Below, in pieces: positions 1-13,640 of a stretch of DNA of 64,000 nt (the first letter of the stretch is position 1; each line of letters starts with the position of its first letter). The stretch is from Hyperoplus lanceolatus (Eukaryota; Chordata; Actinopteri; Uranoscopiformes; Ammodytidae), in the NCBI GenBank assembly GCA_026929865.2, contig CM049396.1:27236501-27300500 (forward strand). The letters are read 5' to 3'. A program made the position numbers and the translations under genes. Under the pieces are notes generated by a model that saw only the letters and a program-made list of their open reading frames with translations, searched no databases and was not told the origin of the DNA.

Positions 1-117
1 TTCTCTAAATTGAATCTGTCAGGATCAAGAAAAAAGCAGCAAATGTTATTCACATTGATTAATGTACTCCATAAATAATACAACTTAATAACGTATGTCC
101 AAAGACTTTTGGCTTAC

Positions 118-185
118 CTTTCTTTCTGGTTTCTGAATTTCTGGCAAGACCGCACAGAACGGCTTGATGACCTCCAGAAATTTAA
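118..185 (-). CDS. sec61a1: sec61a coding exon 2
   Basis: 68-base exon bounded by TGCAG and GTAAGC. It supplies the last two bases of codon 3 (Ile) and then codons 4-25 ([10 protein letters not shown]...QKPERK), ending in phase 0. The sequence matches the Sec61 alpha N-terminus residue for residue as I remember the fish and mammalian proteins. Confidence 0.93.
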
Positions 186-1064
186 CTGCAGAAAGGGAAG
201 TTACAGTATCAATGCTTTAGAACAACTAATAACTCTCCTGACAGAAGCAGCAGCAATACGAATATGTAATTTCGAGCTATTGGTCATCTTGAACCAGGTT
301 AGCTTAGATGCTACGTCATCACTAACTGCAGGATAAACAGCTGCCAGCGATAGACTGGCCAAGGCAGCAATAGGCAACATCTGGATATACAATCACAAAA
401 ACTCAAACAAAATAAATAGTAAATGGTATTCTGTCAATGGTCCGTTAAGACATAGGTTTAGACCGCTTGCGGCCTTGCTGCTTATTCTTTCGTCTTGGTG
501 TTGATCAGCTGTGTCAAATCACTGAAATTGAATTTGACAGCAGCTGATTAAAGATAATGCCACTGAGTTGCCTTCAAGTACTATAATAACACCCTTTGGT
601 AGGTTAAACATATAAATGCACCTACATGAAATGCGAGAAGAAACCAGTTTCAACAAAGTCTTTGCAGAAAACTGTCCTTAGTGTACAGTTCATACAGCTA
701 GCGTTGACTACCGTTAGCTCGATGCTAACTAGCGTTCAATCCCAACACGACCGAGCAATCACTTTAAAACAAGAAGCTTTCAAGGTCATTTTTAAAACGC
801 AGGCAATATGTAAGAAATGGCGTCTGACTGTGAAACAACTCTGGGTGTTGTGATTTAATCCCAGCCAAACGAAGTAGAAACTTCTGGTTACCTCTCCCGT
901 TATAAGCTAGCTTCAACTTGCCACCTAACCTACCTACCCTACATTAGCTTATTAGCCGAAGAGCGCGTTGTGTTCGTTATTGCCGGAGATTAAAAAGACA
1001 GCGAGTATTTCAGAAGAGCCCTCAACACGTGAAAGCAAGATAACAAAAGTCACATACTCCCCAT
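118..1064 (-). CDS. sec61a1: Sec61 alpha, 5' end (coding exons 1-2; gene continues off the left edge)
   Basis: Partial gene for the channel-forming alpha subunit of the Sec61 protein translocon in the endoplasmic reticulum membrane. Coding exon 1 is 1058-1064 (ATG GGG A, then donor GTATGT); coding exon 2 is 118-185 (after acceptor TGCAG, ending before donor GTAAGC at 117). The split codon A+TT gives Ile, so the protein begins [20 protein letters not shown] and continues KPERK. This is the near-invariant N-terminus of vertebrate Sec61 alpha, the cytosolic amphipathic segment before membrane helix 1. The start is the ATG in an ACCATGG context. Intron 1 (186-1057) holds only chance reading frames, and bases 1-117 are the start of intron 2. 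SEC61A1 and SEC61A2 are almost identical here, so the paralogue is not certain; the family call is very secure. Confidence 0.93.
1058..1064 (-). CDS. sec61a1: sec61a coding exon 1 (7 coding bases)
   Basis: ATG GGG A followed at once by the donor GTATGT. The leftover A joins TT of exon 2 to make Ile, giving Met-Gly-Ile, the expected start. The 5' UTR continues to the right of 1064; the transcription start is not visible. Confidence 0.9.
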
Positions 1065-1176
1065 GGTGTCCGTAGGTCGACTCCTGCCGTGTTATTGGTA
1101 CTAATGTGAGTGCTCAGAGGGGACGGTGTGGCTCCATACAGCCGCTCCGTCAGGAAAGAGAGAACCACCGGAGAGA

Positions 1177-1208
1177 CACGTCACCAGACAATCGGCTAAC
1201 ACACGTCA
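1177..1208 (-). promoter_or_regulatory. Two TGACGTG (UPRE/CRE-like) cores upstream of sec61a
   Basis: On the minus strand TGACGTG occurs at 1177-1183 and again at 1202-1208, about 113 and 138 bases upstream of the ATG at 1064. A reversed CCAAT box lies at 1094-1098. TGACGTG is the core of the UPR element bound by XBP1/ATF6, and also a CRE-like site. Sec61 alpha is known to be induced in the unfolded protein response. Function here is inferred. Confidence 0.45.
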
Positions 1209-1299
1209 CTGCTCTGAGAGAGGCGCGAGGACCTTTTTACTGCTCCGGGCCGTGCAGCTGCAGGTCTCGATGGGGAGTGATCATGCATTTAACCAGATA

Positions 1300-2494
<1,195 letters not shown>

Positions 2495-2609
2495 TGGTTT
2501 TGTTGGATGTGTGATGGTGTGGATACACAATGTGAAGTGGACCCATAATTTTAATTCAATAGCACGACGATGACTGGAGCTGTCAGCCATCCTTGAACAA
2601 ACATACACT

Positions 2610-2613
2610 CACA

Positions 2614-2691
<78 letters not shown>
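2610..2691. repeat. (CA)n microsatellite
   Basis: CA run of about 80 bases with one early CC interruption. It lies about 118 bases after the (GT)n tract and is its complement, so the two tracts could pair. Confidence 0.97.
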
Positions 2692-2695
<4 letters not shown>

Positions 2696-3035
2696 TGAGG
2701 TAGTGGAGGGTGGTTAGGAGCCTGCTCATCTGCCCTCAGTTAAAGAGATATTGTTCATGTGGTTGCATAATGACCTCAGAAGTGAGGACAAGCAAATACC
2801 AAACAGGTCCCCTATAGTTGCTGCTTTTCACCTATAGTTTTCAATAGCCAGCCGTTTTGAAGATCTATTCAATAATTTTTCCTTTTCACAAGTCACAAGA
2901 AAACTAGGATTAACTTTGGCCTGGATATGTGATACTATATACAGAAAATATTATTATTAGTTAGAAGGAATGTATTTTCCAAATGATTTATTCTCATGTT
3001 TGAATGTTAACTGAGTGACCAAGAATGATTGTTTA

Positions 3036-4162
3036 CAGTTTTTTACGATTGCTAAACCACAGTGGGCACAACTGGAGCGACATGTGCAAAACTCTAACAA
3101 CAGTATGCAGAGCAGCGGTTCATTCGGACCAAACTGTAGCTCGTTTTTCATCGCTCAAACACAATTTTCAAAACTCTAAACACCTATCTCACAGCCTGCA
3201 CAACACTGTGGATTTCTAGCACTTTTTTCAAATGCTAACACACTACTTCCACAACTGTAAACCACACATTCAAAACAGAATGAATGCCTAGTGCATTTCA
3301 AACACTGCGGATTGCAATTTCAATTGAAACACTAAGATGTCTTGTTTTAGACTTGTTAGTGAACATATATACAGTGTAAAGGGAAAGCTCGAAAATATAT
3401 ATTTTTTGGAAATTGACCAATGAAGACAGGTTGTTGGAGGGAGAAGAGTGGCAGTGAGAGTGTGTGTGGAGGAAGACCTAGAAAACATAGAGCTGTAATG
3501 ATCTGATTAAATACAGTAAGGGCTACACTGATAGACCCTGTTGTGAATCATGGTCTCTCATTGAGAGAAGCAGGGTTGAGAGTGCAACCCAATCTGCAAA
3601 AATCTAAAGTTGCATCTGTAAAGCGAATTTTCCAGCATACAAACAGCTTAGAGTTGCATCCTTACAGTAAATGACAACATTACAGGCATTTATTTCTGTA
3701 TTACAATTATAGAATATTTACACAGATAAATACTACATTTGGAAATGTTTTCAATAAAAAATACCAACTGTGTATGAAGCAAATTTCTGATTTTCATTTA
3801 TTTTTGTTTTCCTAAAAAAATGGTATGTTATAAAATCAACAATTTCATGTGAAAGAATTTCACAAAGAAAGAAAATATTACCTAATTTGTGTGAAATAAC
3901 TCAAATTATTCAAACTGTAAAGATTAAAAGTTTGTAATTGTGTATTGGGGTTTGATGCTGGTGTTTGTACTCCGAGCATGTTCTGAGTGACTGTGTGTGT
4001 TATCTCAATGAGGCTGGTTCATAGTGTTTGCTGCAGTGAGCCTGTTTTGCAGGTGAAGTGAACTGTTCAGCTCCATTGACTGTTGGTAGTGCCGACTGTA
4101 GTTAGAGTTTTGCACATTAAGCTAGAGTTGTGCCCACTGTGGTTTAGCGATCGAAAAAACTG
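3036..4162 (+). mobile_element. Tc1/mariner-like non-autonomous element, copy A
   Basis: Begins CAGTTTTTTACGATTGC after a TA and ends with the inverse AAAAAACTG. The right-hand TA is displaced by one T. Long subterminal inverted repeats include the shared string CCACAGTGGGCACAACT. At about 3465-3640 the plus strand encodes a remnant of a helix-turn-helix transposase N-terminus (GGRPRKHRAVM, then NHGLSLREAGLRVQPNL), interrupted by a stop. No catalytic DDE part is present. Three sister copies (22198, 34306, 36925) have the same internally deleted layout, so all derive from one non-autonomous master. The family name rests on termini, TA target and the HTH remnant. Confidence 0.8.
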
Positions 4163-4164
4163 TT

Positions 4165-5975
4165 ATATGCAGTTCTTCAATGATCCAAGAAAGATAATGC
4201 AGCCTAATATGCCATGTGCAAACAGTCCCTTTGATCCACATAATGGAAATTGACTTTGGCAATGCACAAATAAAGAGATATATCCATGCAAATGAAAAAC
4301 AAATGCGTCAAAAAAATGTTTAAGAGTAATGTTACCCTTGCAGCACGGCTGCTCACCTTGTGAACCTGAGGAGGACATTGTGTCTGTGTGCAACCTTCAG
4401 TTATGTAAACTCAGCAATTAATCAGTGTACACTCAGTACATGGAACCCCGAGCCATGGAAATAGAACCAGGATCACACTATTTAAATTATATATTTGCCT
4501 AGAGTCTAAAACACATAAAAGGACATGTTGTGACATGACTAAAACTAGCCTGGATTACTTACTCTGTTAGGAATCAGAGTCAAGTCATTCAAATGATCTG
4601 TACAGCGATAAGGTTTGCCGTGTAGCAAACTCATAAAGATGCCATTAGCTTTAACATTCCATAAACCTTCTTAATGATTAAACTATCACAGATGAGATCA
4701 ATCACTGAATTAAAATGTTTCAATTGTATTTTAATGACAAGGTAGTTAATCAGTGCAGTTATAGTAACAAAAGGTCAATATGGAACTGCTGTGTTAAAAA
4801 ATAAACAAAAGTATTGTTTGTCAGTTCAGCTTTTCAAGGTGATCTGAAAAATGTTCAACCTATTGCGGTTCATTGTGTCTTTAAACCAGGTGAAATTGTG
4901 CATGGCAAAGGGAAACTGTGGTATGTAGTGTTGTCTGTTAAACAGCATACTTTATGTCAGGTTGGACAATAATAAGCGGAGCGCAAAAAAAGCGGAGATT
5001 AATGTCCCTTGGGACTATTGATTAATCTGTTGTTATTTTTTCTACTAAATTTCAAAGATATATAAAAAAAAAAACAATGCCCATCACAATTTTCCAGACC
5101 CTAAAGTTAAGTCTCTAAATTATTTGGTTTGTTTGGCCTTTAGTCCAGCGTTTATATACATGCCATTACAACCATATGTATCTAGGTAAATTCCTAAATT
5201 TAAGAATATATGGGTTGTTTATCTTCTTCTTTTGTATTCTCTTGAATCGAATAGTTGACTAACTGTTTTGTATTTGCTAATATTTTGTCTTGCTTTGGTC
5301 ATTTCTAGGTTAAAGAAAGTCACTTATGAAGAAATGTTTTAAGAAGTTTTTATCGAAAATCACAGTTGACAACTATGGACAGAAGAATAAGAGACAGGTT
5401 TTAAAACCCAAAGGAAACTTGGCGACCACTGATTAAAATGAGTTGCTGACACAGTGCATTCATCAAATGACTATTATTATGTCAGTAACTTCACTTTATT
5501 CAAATGCTCTGCTTCCAGAAAGAGGATTAACAGGCAGAAGCAAACTCATTTGATACGTTGTTAGTGCCGCTTCTCTCTCATACCGCTGCTGTCATACAAT
5601 TCATCACTTATCACTTTATCCAACCATTGCCAGAGGAGAAACACACCACGATGATCTTCAGTTACACTTAACCAGACACATCTGTCTCCTCATAGGGATG
5701 CTGTGCAGAGTGACACAGACAGCCTGCCTGAGGTATGGGAGGCTGATAGTGGATCACGGTGATGTCAGTAAATGAGTCACACATTTACTTTTAGAGATGA
5801 ATAAATGAAAATAGTTGAGTGCTACTGTTGGTGTTGAGAAGGGACATGATTGCGCATGAGTTTTTTAGTCAGCCAGCGGGTCGTTTTATCAGCAGATAAT
5901 GGATGGACTTGTAGTAAATCAACGATGAGCCCATGCATTATATATCTACCCGATGCCTCATTCATACATGGCCGA
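4165..5975. other. Intergenic DNA, no gene seen
   Basis: AT-rich sequence with no exon, RNA gene or element ends that I could support. Confidence 0.45.
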
Positions 5976-6490
5976 TTAATAATCATAATAATCTTTATTT
6001 GTATAGCAATTTTCAAAACAAAGTTACAAAGTCCTTTACAGAGCAGATCAAAACTATACACAACATCAAAGAAAGAACTGCAGGAAATTAATTAGAACAA
6101 CGTTCTTATTACCATGACAAAGTGTGTTAAAAGCGTAAACACAAAATCAAAGTAAAACAAGACGTTGATTGAAACAAAGTTCTAAAGTAAAAAGGCCTTC
6201 TGATGAATTAATTCTTAAATGAGATTTAAAAGAAGTTAGGGAGTTTGCTGACCTAATTTCCATGGATAAAGAGTTCCAAAGGCTTTGGATTCTGACAGAA
6301 AATGCTCTGTGACCTTTTGTAGTTAATTTGGTGGAGGGAATAGTCAGGAGGGTCATACCCAAAGATCTTTAATTCATATGGCGTGAGTAAGTCGGAGATA
6401 TAAGTTGGAGCGAGGCCTTGCAGGGCTTGAAAAGCTAAAAAAAAATAAAGTTTGAAAACAATTAAAATTCTGACCGGGAGCCTGTGATTA
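5976..6490 (-). mobile_element. L2/CR1-type LINE, 3' fragment
   Basis: Read on the minus strand this is the C-terminal end of a LINE reverse transcriptase ORF: FKALQGLAPTYISDLLTPYE, then GHRAFSVRIQSLWNSLSMEI with FKSHL nearby. The ORF has at least one frame change. The tail ends with the L2-like string TGCTATACAAATAAAG and an ATT-rich end. It is 5'-truncated, as is usual for LINE copies. Confidence 0.75.
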
Positions 6491-6605
6491 ATTTTACCAT
6501 CATATCAATAACAAAATTAAAACACCCAGATATCATATCACATTTGCTGTCCATCAGCCTTCTCAGGATAACATGAGTCATGAGCTGTTCACCAGCTGGA
6601 AATGA

Positions 6606-6631
6606 GCATTAACACACACACACACACACAC
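6606..6631. repeat. Short (CA)n microsatellite
   Basis: About 13 CA units. Confidence 0.9.
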
Positions 6632-9600
6632 TTACATACACCCACATGCGTACAAATGCTATTTATGTTCAGTAAATAAAGGGCTTTTAAAAACCCACCC
6701 CTGAGGATAGAAGGGCAAGGGGACAGATATACTATGAAGAGCAGAAGGGTGGTATAAAATAGAGAAAATTATAATCCTTTTATATTTGTCACAATGTCTG
6801 ACACCTGCCAGGCAGTCACTAAACCAATGTCAGACTATGAACAGCAGAGGCTCTGTTTTGAAAACACAGCCCCAAACTGTTTCACAATAGTTTTATACAT
6901 TCACTGTATACTGATCTATTTTTCAACCCTAAACTCAAAATGACCGTAATCCTCACTAATCCAATCAAGTCCTGTCAGTGTGAATGGAGCCAGAGTGACA
7001 CCCATGGACTCAAGAGGGCAGGAAGTCTCCCTTCATTTAAACTTCATGGCTGAGCTTGAATAAAGGGTGTGCTAGGTGTTAATCTGTGCCTCTGGTGCTT
7101 AATGAAGAGGTCAGTGTATATGAGTTTGACAGAATGGACTGGCACGCAATGGGCTAGGCAGGGGCCTCGGGCCAACTCGAGGCCGGACGCCTGCTCTACA
7201 ACGTAACTGCCGTTGTTATACAACACTCTAATTACATCTTGGCTTGTTTTGGCTTTTCCTCTGCTCCCTTTTCTCCGCCTATCTCTGCTTCTGTGACTGG
7301 ACACGCAGGCAGAGCATCCATGCATTGTGCTTTCAAATGAGCATGCTGAAAACAGAAGAGTAGGGAATTTACGAACTGAATTGTTGAGATTGAATTGGGG
7401 TTATAGCATGATTTTATATTCCAGTGATAAATAATCTATCACATCATTTTATAAATATTTGCTCTGATCATTTCATAAATCATTCCTGGAAGCATTGATA
7501 GTCTATAATGATTCTTTTTGTACAGCTTTATTGATATAATATAGAGTTTTTATACACAGTATCTTGTGTCCCCAAAATATTAATTTTAGTCCAGGTGCCC
7601 TTCCAGGTTGCTTTTTTATACTATCTTTGGTTGCTTTCCAGCTTTACAAATAGATCCTTTGTACAAAATGAGAACATACAATGTTTTTATTTAACATCTT
7701 TAATCACACTGTATGTGTATGGAAAAGCCAAAGGAGGGAAATTTGTGTTCTTCTGATAGGGAGGCTAGAGTTTAGTAATGAATGTCAGTGAACATCCATT
7801 CTATTTACATCAATCATTTAGAAATTGAAAGAGTGTGGCTCAGTATGTGTTTAAATACCTAATAATCTGTTTCCACTTTGACATTATAGATTTTTTTTGT
7901 CAAAAAAGCAACAAAACATGGAAAGAGTGCATGGGATAAAAATGTTTGATATAGGCTCTGTCCATACAACCAGATGCACTGGGAAAAAGTGTGCCAGGAC
8001 GCAACCAAGCCATCAGTATTCACGCACACCCATCAGTATTGTAGGTTTATCTGTAACATAGGTTCCCACCACTACATCTCTCCTCATCACAGCATCCTTG
8101 CACTAACATACACTAACTGACCTTAAAAAGCGACTTTGCGTGAGAGGATGGGTGCACTTGTTCACACGCTCTTATACACTTCATTGGTGGTTGAACTCTA
8201 ATCAAATCATATGCAGATTCTTAAGCAAGTCAGGAGTTAAATCCTCCCATCACCATCTCAGCCTTAATCATTTTCTGTCTGTGTAATCTTTACAAGCGAG
8301 AATGAGCAGAGAGGCATTTTCTTTCTGTCCTCCATTTCTACCCCCGGTTATATTATTGACCCGTTTATGTAACTTTGTGCGCAGTGCTTGTCACCATTGT
8401 GTAAGCTCAATGTAGCACCTGTCCAAACAGGCTTGGCCATATTTCTGAGTCATGCAGTTCTTGTTTTATGTCGGTTCAAATCTACCAACATCTGATAGTT
8501 TCCCTTCCCGTAACTAAATATAACCACTGTACAATACTGTCTCTGAGTACTCAGCACAGCTCATTATTGCGGTAACCTTTAAACAATGCTGTTAATCGAG
8601 TTGGAGGCACGCACAGGTGGTGTCTTAAATAAGCCAAATGAAACCCTGACTGATAGGTTCAGTATGCAGCAGGATTTTCAGACACAAGGCACTAAGAAAA
8701 GGTTATTATTGCTATTTATATGAAATTATTATATAAGAGGTTTTTATTTGACTGATTAGTGCTGTCTTCTATAAATATGAAGTACTGAATAGAACTTTGG
8801 CAACACCATGCTGGCTGGTTTCAACCCCCACTTTGTGTTCACAGGCTGAGGCAGCAGCGTCGACTGTATGCCTGTAAGCTAAATACTGTGACAGACAATT
8901 GGACAATTCTCAGATTGCAGAGAGACATGTGGGGCTGGGGATTACATATAGGTGACAGTAAGCATGCAGACCACATACACTAGTAATTCATTTTACTTTT
9001 CTTACCCTAAAAAGTTGAATATCTGTCTGATATTTTAGGCTGTGTTTTTGTGTCTATAGACACGGGTTGTGTTCATTTTGACACATCCTTGTTAAGAGTG
9101 TATAAAGCATGTGAAATAGAAAGAGGATGTGGGTGTCTTGATGCAAAAGGGAATTAGGCTTCAGTTATGTAGCATCATGCAATGGTTCACAACACAAACT
9201 CACAGACAATCAACCAACCAACCAAGCAGGAACAAAAATAGAAAACACTGTGCAATTTGCTTTTCCTGACGTATGTGTTGTGTCATATCCCTATTTGAGA
9301 GGCAGTCATGGTCAAGGTCAAGTCTCATGAACATCAAATAACCGAGACGAAAAGGATGCTGTCGTGGTCAAAACTCAAATTTGGTCTTTCTTGACACTCC
9401 CCCATATGCAGAGGAACAAGACAGAAGGGCATTGAGCTACCTTTCAAATGTGTAATAAGTGAAAGGGATACACAGTTATAAGATACTGCTCATTGTGGTG
9501 CACATAATGAGTGAACTGCTGAGATGAAAGGAAATTTCTTGATGGCAGTGAACAAACATGTAACATTTACTTTTGCATCACGTGCCTTTAAACTTCAGTT

Positions 9601-10650
9601 GGTATAGGAGGACTTGTCTTACAATGCAAAGTAATGGAATAATTGTTTTGGTGATGACATGATTATTTCATGTCATCACCAAAATAATCATGAGAAAATA
9701 ATTTTCGCCGTACAATGACTGGCTAAATGTTCATGAGGTGATGGAGAAGATTTGATGAATGAACAGTAGTGACAGAGTTTACAGAGCGAAAGGAGGGGAC
9801 GTGAATCCCGTGGTCCAAAAAAAAACTATGACACTATTTTATTCCCAGCAAAGGCTGCTGTTGCCATAGTGATTTTAACCGCTGTTATGCAACTGTTCCA
9901 CTTGCAGGGGCAACCTTCACAAAGCATAGTGCTACGAGGACACACGTTCTATGCACAGACATCATGGTGCAGAATAACATAGAATCAACAGTATGCATGT
10001 GGATATGTGCACATGCATACACACAATACGATGACAGAATGGGATCAATCAGATGGTTAACAGCAGCCCACTGACCCAGAGGCTGTTACAAAACACCCCT
10101 GCCCCCCCCCCCAACACACACACACAGTGGAGTGGAGTGGAGTGGAGATGGAAGAGCTTATCTTCTTCCTCTCAATCTATCAATCTTTCCCCCCGCAGTA
10201 ATTAAGCGCAGACCCATCACATTCGAGTAATGCCTCAGGACAGGCTCTGCAGCTGATCACTGGCTGCCAATGACCATGGCAGCTATGAAGGTGGTGTGTA
10301 AAGAGTGTTTACTCATAACCCCCACCACTGACCCTGCTCTGACTTAGACTTCTTGAAGGTTAAAGTGTCTGTCTGCACAGCCAAAGCCTCCACTAGGTCA
10401 CTACAAAAGGTTCTGACTTTTTATTTTACTGTCCAAATCTCATGAGGATTATAATCAAGGTATTTGACTGTGAATGACACACAGTTTATAATAGCATATG
10501 TGCTATATGTCAACCACTGAGCTCAATGAGAATTCTGTTGTTGTGAAGTATATTACATGTTACACTTACAGCTGTAGGACCACTTTTGTTCTAATAATTA
10601 AAGTATGGGAAATGTATTAGTTCTCTGAGAGGATGCTAATTCATCAACTG

Positions 10651-10652
<2 letters not shown>
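6632..10652. other. Intergenic DNA, no gene seen
   Basis: No exon with convincing coding content and splice sites. A perfect 17-base-pair hairpin lies at 9646-9684 (reported as a finding). A poly-C run and short GGAGT repeats are near 10104-10146. Confidence 0.45.
9646..9684. repeat. Perfect inverted repeat, 17-bp stem and 5-base loop
   Basis: TTTTGGTGATGACATGA, loop TTATT, then its exact reverse complement. Pairing continues about four more pairs outward with one G-T wobble. Confidence 0.9.

Positions 10653-10700
<48 letters not shown>
10653..10700. repeat. (CT)n microsatellite
   Basis: About 24 CT units. Confidence 0.97.
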
Positions 10701-10703
<3 letters not shown>

Positions 10704-11706
10704 CATACAGTTTACTTTAAATGTTGATTACTTATTTTAGATTTTTTGTGTGGCTACTCGTTATTGGCCATATGAATGTGGGACAATCTATTCCTTACTA
10801 CTATTCCAAAAGTCCAGCGAGCATAGAGCTCATGGTAACATGTAGGAGGGCAATATTTTAACCATTTACACAGCCTTTATAATAATATGATGTGCTGTAA
10901 CCAATATGTGAGAAAAAAAACAGGATATAAAACAGTCTTGGAGTGTTTTCAAATTAATATTTGAGATAAAATTAAGAAAAAATAATGGGATTGTGTAGCT
11001 GTAGAGAACACCATGCACTAAAATCAAACATCATAATGTGTTAGATGGATGTCTGTGCCGGCGTTACAGCACATTCCAGAGAGAGGACACTGAAGTATAG
11101 CATTGGCCTGTACTCTCTATTGACACAAGCCTGTCTGCCTGACAGCTCTTCTCCACGCAGACCTCCAGTACTCTTCACATCACATGCAGCCTGTGACTGT
11201 GAGAGCAGATTGTTCAGCTCCGCTCTGTCTGACTCAGACCGGTTTGAGATGACCAAAACTGGCTAAGGCAGCCCGGGGTGCCGTCACCCTCTTCTTGCCA
11301 GTATAAACCTTTGTCTGTAATGTATTTCTGCGACAGTGAAGTTCTTCCAGACTAAAGGCAACATGTCCATAGATGTGGTGTATTTTGTGTCGTGGCACAC
11401 CACAAAATTACAGGGTTTATCTAATAGCAAACCTCAGGCTCGGCATGTGCTCTACTTATTCTTCTGCACATATTGAGTTGCAGTCTTATCATACTCACAA
11501 CACCTCCCATCTATGATATTTACATGAAACTTGACTGCTGAGACATTTAAACAGCATGTAAGCAAGAAGCCTGTGGTTTCTTTCTTTAAGAATGATTAAA
11601 AAGCCACTGACCTTGTCTACAAGCAACACAGAAATATGAAAGAAGACACAGATGTAGTACAAACCCCAGTCTTTAATTTCTCTCCCAACATATACATTCA
11701 AGACCG

Positions 11707-12035
11707 TGGGCGACTGTGGCTTGGGTAGTAGAGCGGTTCGGGCAATGATCGGAGGGTTGGCGGTTCGATCCCCGACCTGCCACTTGTGTCCTTGGGAAAG
11801 ACACTTCACCAACCTTGCCTTGTGTGAATGTGTATGACTGCTGCATGTTTGAGGTGGTGATCGTAGGGGCTGTCGGCGTGAATTGGCAGCCACAATTCCG
11901 TCAGTCTGCCCCATGGCAGCTGTGGTTACTAACGTAGCTCACCACCACCGGTATGACAGTGTGAATGAATGATATCTGGAACCCTGTAAAGCACTTTGAG
12001 TGCGAGAAAAGCGCTAAATAAATCCAACCCATTAT
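11707..12035 (+). mobile_element. tRNA-derived SINE with L2-like tail
   Basis: The head has tRNA-like promoter boxes: an A-box-like TGGCTTGGGTAGTAGAGCGG and a B box GGTTCGATCCC. The middle contains the fish-SINE string TGTCCTTGGGAAAGACACTT. The tail GTAAAGCACTTTGAGTG, then AAAAGCGCTAAATAAAT, resembles the 3' end of L2-type LINEs, expected to supply the retrotransposition machinery. A long antisense reading frame here is a by-product. Confidence 0.82.
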
Positions 12036-12117
12036 CATTAAGATAGGGGTAACCCAACATTTCAGACAACAATATCAATTCATATCCTTATTGTAACATT
12101 AACAACATGGAATGTAG

Positions 12118-13302
12118 TAGGGGAGAGTGGGGTGAGATGTGCCACTTTTTACCTTTAAAGTGAGGCCTTGACAGTAAAGTCTCCAACTCAAATATGTACA
12201 TATATTTCAGGATGTTGTACATCCCTGGCAATAAAAACTTTTGATCTGGAATAAACTGTTGAAGAAATATAGCTTTTGGAAAAAAAGTTGTCTTGTGGCA
12301 CAACTTGCCCCCGGTGTGGTGTAAGCTGTGCCGTTGGAGAGAATACCATTGGGTAAATTGTGCCATTGATATATATATATATCATAAACTGTAATGCAAG
12401 AAAATCAATTAGACAATCACTTATTTAAGGTTTATTTAAAGTAAATAAAGTAAATATTTTACAAAGATTGAAGGACAATTTTCTTAAACAAGGCCTAGCA
12501 GATCTAATGGTTTTACCTGCAAAGCTCATAATGACCAAGTCACCATCATCATCTTTCTTTTGGTGACCAGCGTATACAGCCATGCCACTGGCACAACTCT
12601 CAGAAATTTACTTTGCACTAGCTGCTCCGCCCTTGTAGAACCAACTGCCACCTGGCATATGCGATTCCCCCTTTCTGCCTTTAAATCAAGGCTCAAAACC
12701 CATCTGTACACCCTGGTTTTTCCTCCCCATTAACTATCTTACCTTTGCAATACTATCTTTGTTTATATGTGGATGTCTGGGCTTTATGTCTTTTATTTTG
12801 GTTATTGTTATTTCACCTTATTTTTTTACCTACTGAATGCACTATGTACAGCACTTTGGACAGTGCAAACTGTTATAAATGTGCTTTTATAAATACATTT
12901 TACTTACTTACTCACTTATAACTCACCCCAGGCCCTCTGGTACAAATCACACCAACCCCAGAATTTTGGATAATAAGCATGATGCAGCAGTTTAGGGCTG
13001 ACTATATAGACACAAAGTGTAGCACTCAAACATGTGTCAAGTTTTCAAACGTGTCTATAATTGTTCAGACACAATAATCAAAAACCCTTGATCATGGAAA
13101 TTTTATTTTGAAAGGCAAAAAACATTTTTTTTAGCTTAAATGTGCTTGTATCTTATTCCATGTGTCTCCCTTATTTACAGGATGAGTTAAATGGATGGCT
13201 CTTCTTAAATATGTGGTCACATTTCCAATTTTTTCTATGGTTTTCTAGAAACAAGGGGTGGCACAACTTCCCCACCGGCACAACTCAGGCCACTCTCCCC
13301 TA
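12118..13302 (-). mobile_element. Pogo-like TIR element I
   Basis: Bounded by TAGGGGAGAGTGG on the left and its inverse CCACTCTCCCCTA on the right, consistent with a TA target. Minus-strand bases 12508-12552 encode DDDGDLVIMSFAGKT, which resembles the C-terminal tail of fish pogo/jerky-type transposases. The interior matches element V (22588-23710) in inverse orientation. A LINE 3' fragment sits inside at 12556-12920. The superfamily call is an inference from TA target plus tail similarity. The element ends about 330 bases beyond the likely ip6k2 poly(A) site. Confidence 0.65.
12556..12920 (+). mobile_element. L2-type LINE 3' fragment inside pogo-like element I
   Basis: Plus strand encodes the LINE C-terminus SAFKSRLKTHLYTLVFPPH then stop. 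The 3' UTR has the L2-like AGCACTTTGGACAGTGC, and the copy ends in an (ACTT)n tail. The same fragment sits at the same place in element V, so it inserted before that family spread. Confidence 0.75.
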
Positions 13303-13634
13303 CTCTCCATTCACATTCTTTTTTGAACCTCTAGTTTATTTTATGAAACATGTCAAATAAAGAAATAACACTATACATCTGTCTCTGATAAGTCTAGGAA
13401 TATAGTCTCTTTGAGTGGAGATGAACAGGGAAGGAAGGATGGCAGAATGAACAGGCAAAAGAGAAGTATAGAGGGCGTGAGCTCACTACCTCTCCTCCCG
13501 TGGATGCTGTCCTCATACCCATTCAACTCCCAGCTCTCTCACATAGCCCTGTCTCGGTGGAAACAAACACGCTTGTTCATGTGTGTGCAAAGATGCAGAC
13601 ACTTTCTTTGGAATCAGAAACAAGAAAACATGTT

Positions 13635-13640
13635 TTTATT
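13635..13640 (-). terminator. Candidate ip6k2 polyadenylation signal
   Basis: AATAAA on the minus strand about 305 bases after the stop codon. A second AATAAA lies at 13335-13340, just before pogo-like element I. Either could be used. Confidence 0.5.

Noticed and set aside
201-392. Open frame with a hydrophobic start on the minus strand
   Set aside because: It lies in intron 1 of sec61a, between two firmly joined exons, and has no homologue that I recognise.
11495-11914. 139-codon minus-strand open frame
   Set aside because: It is antisense to a tRNA-derived SINE and has no protein family.
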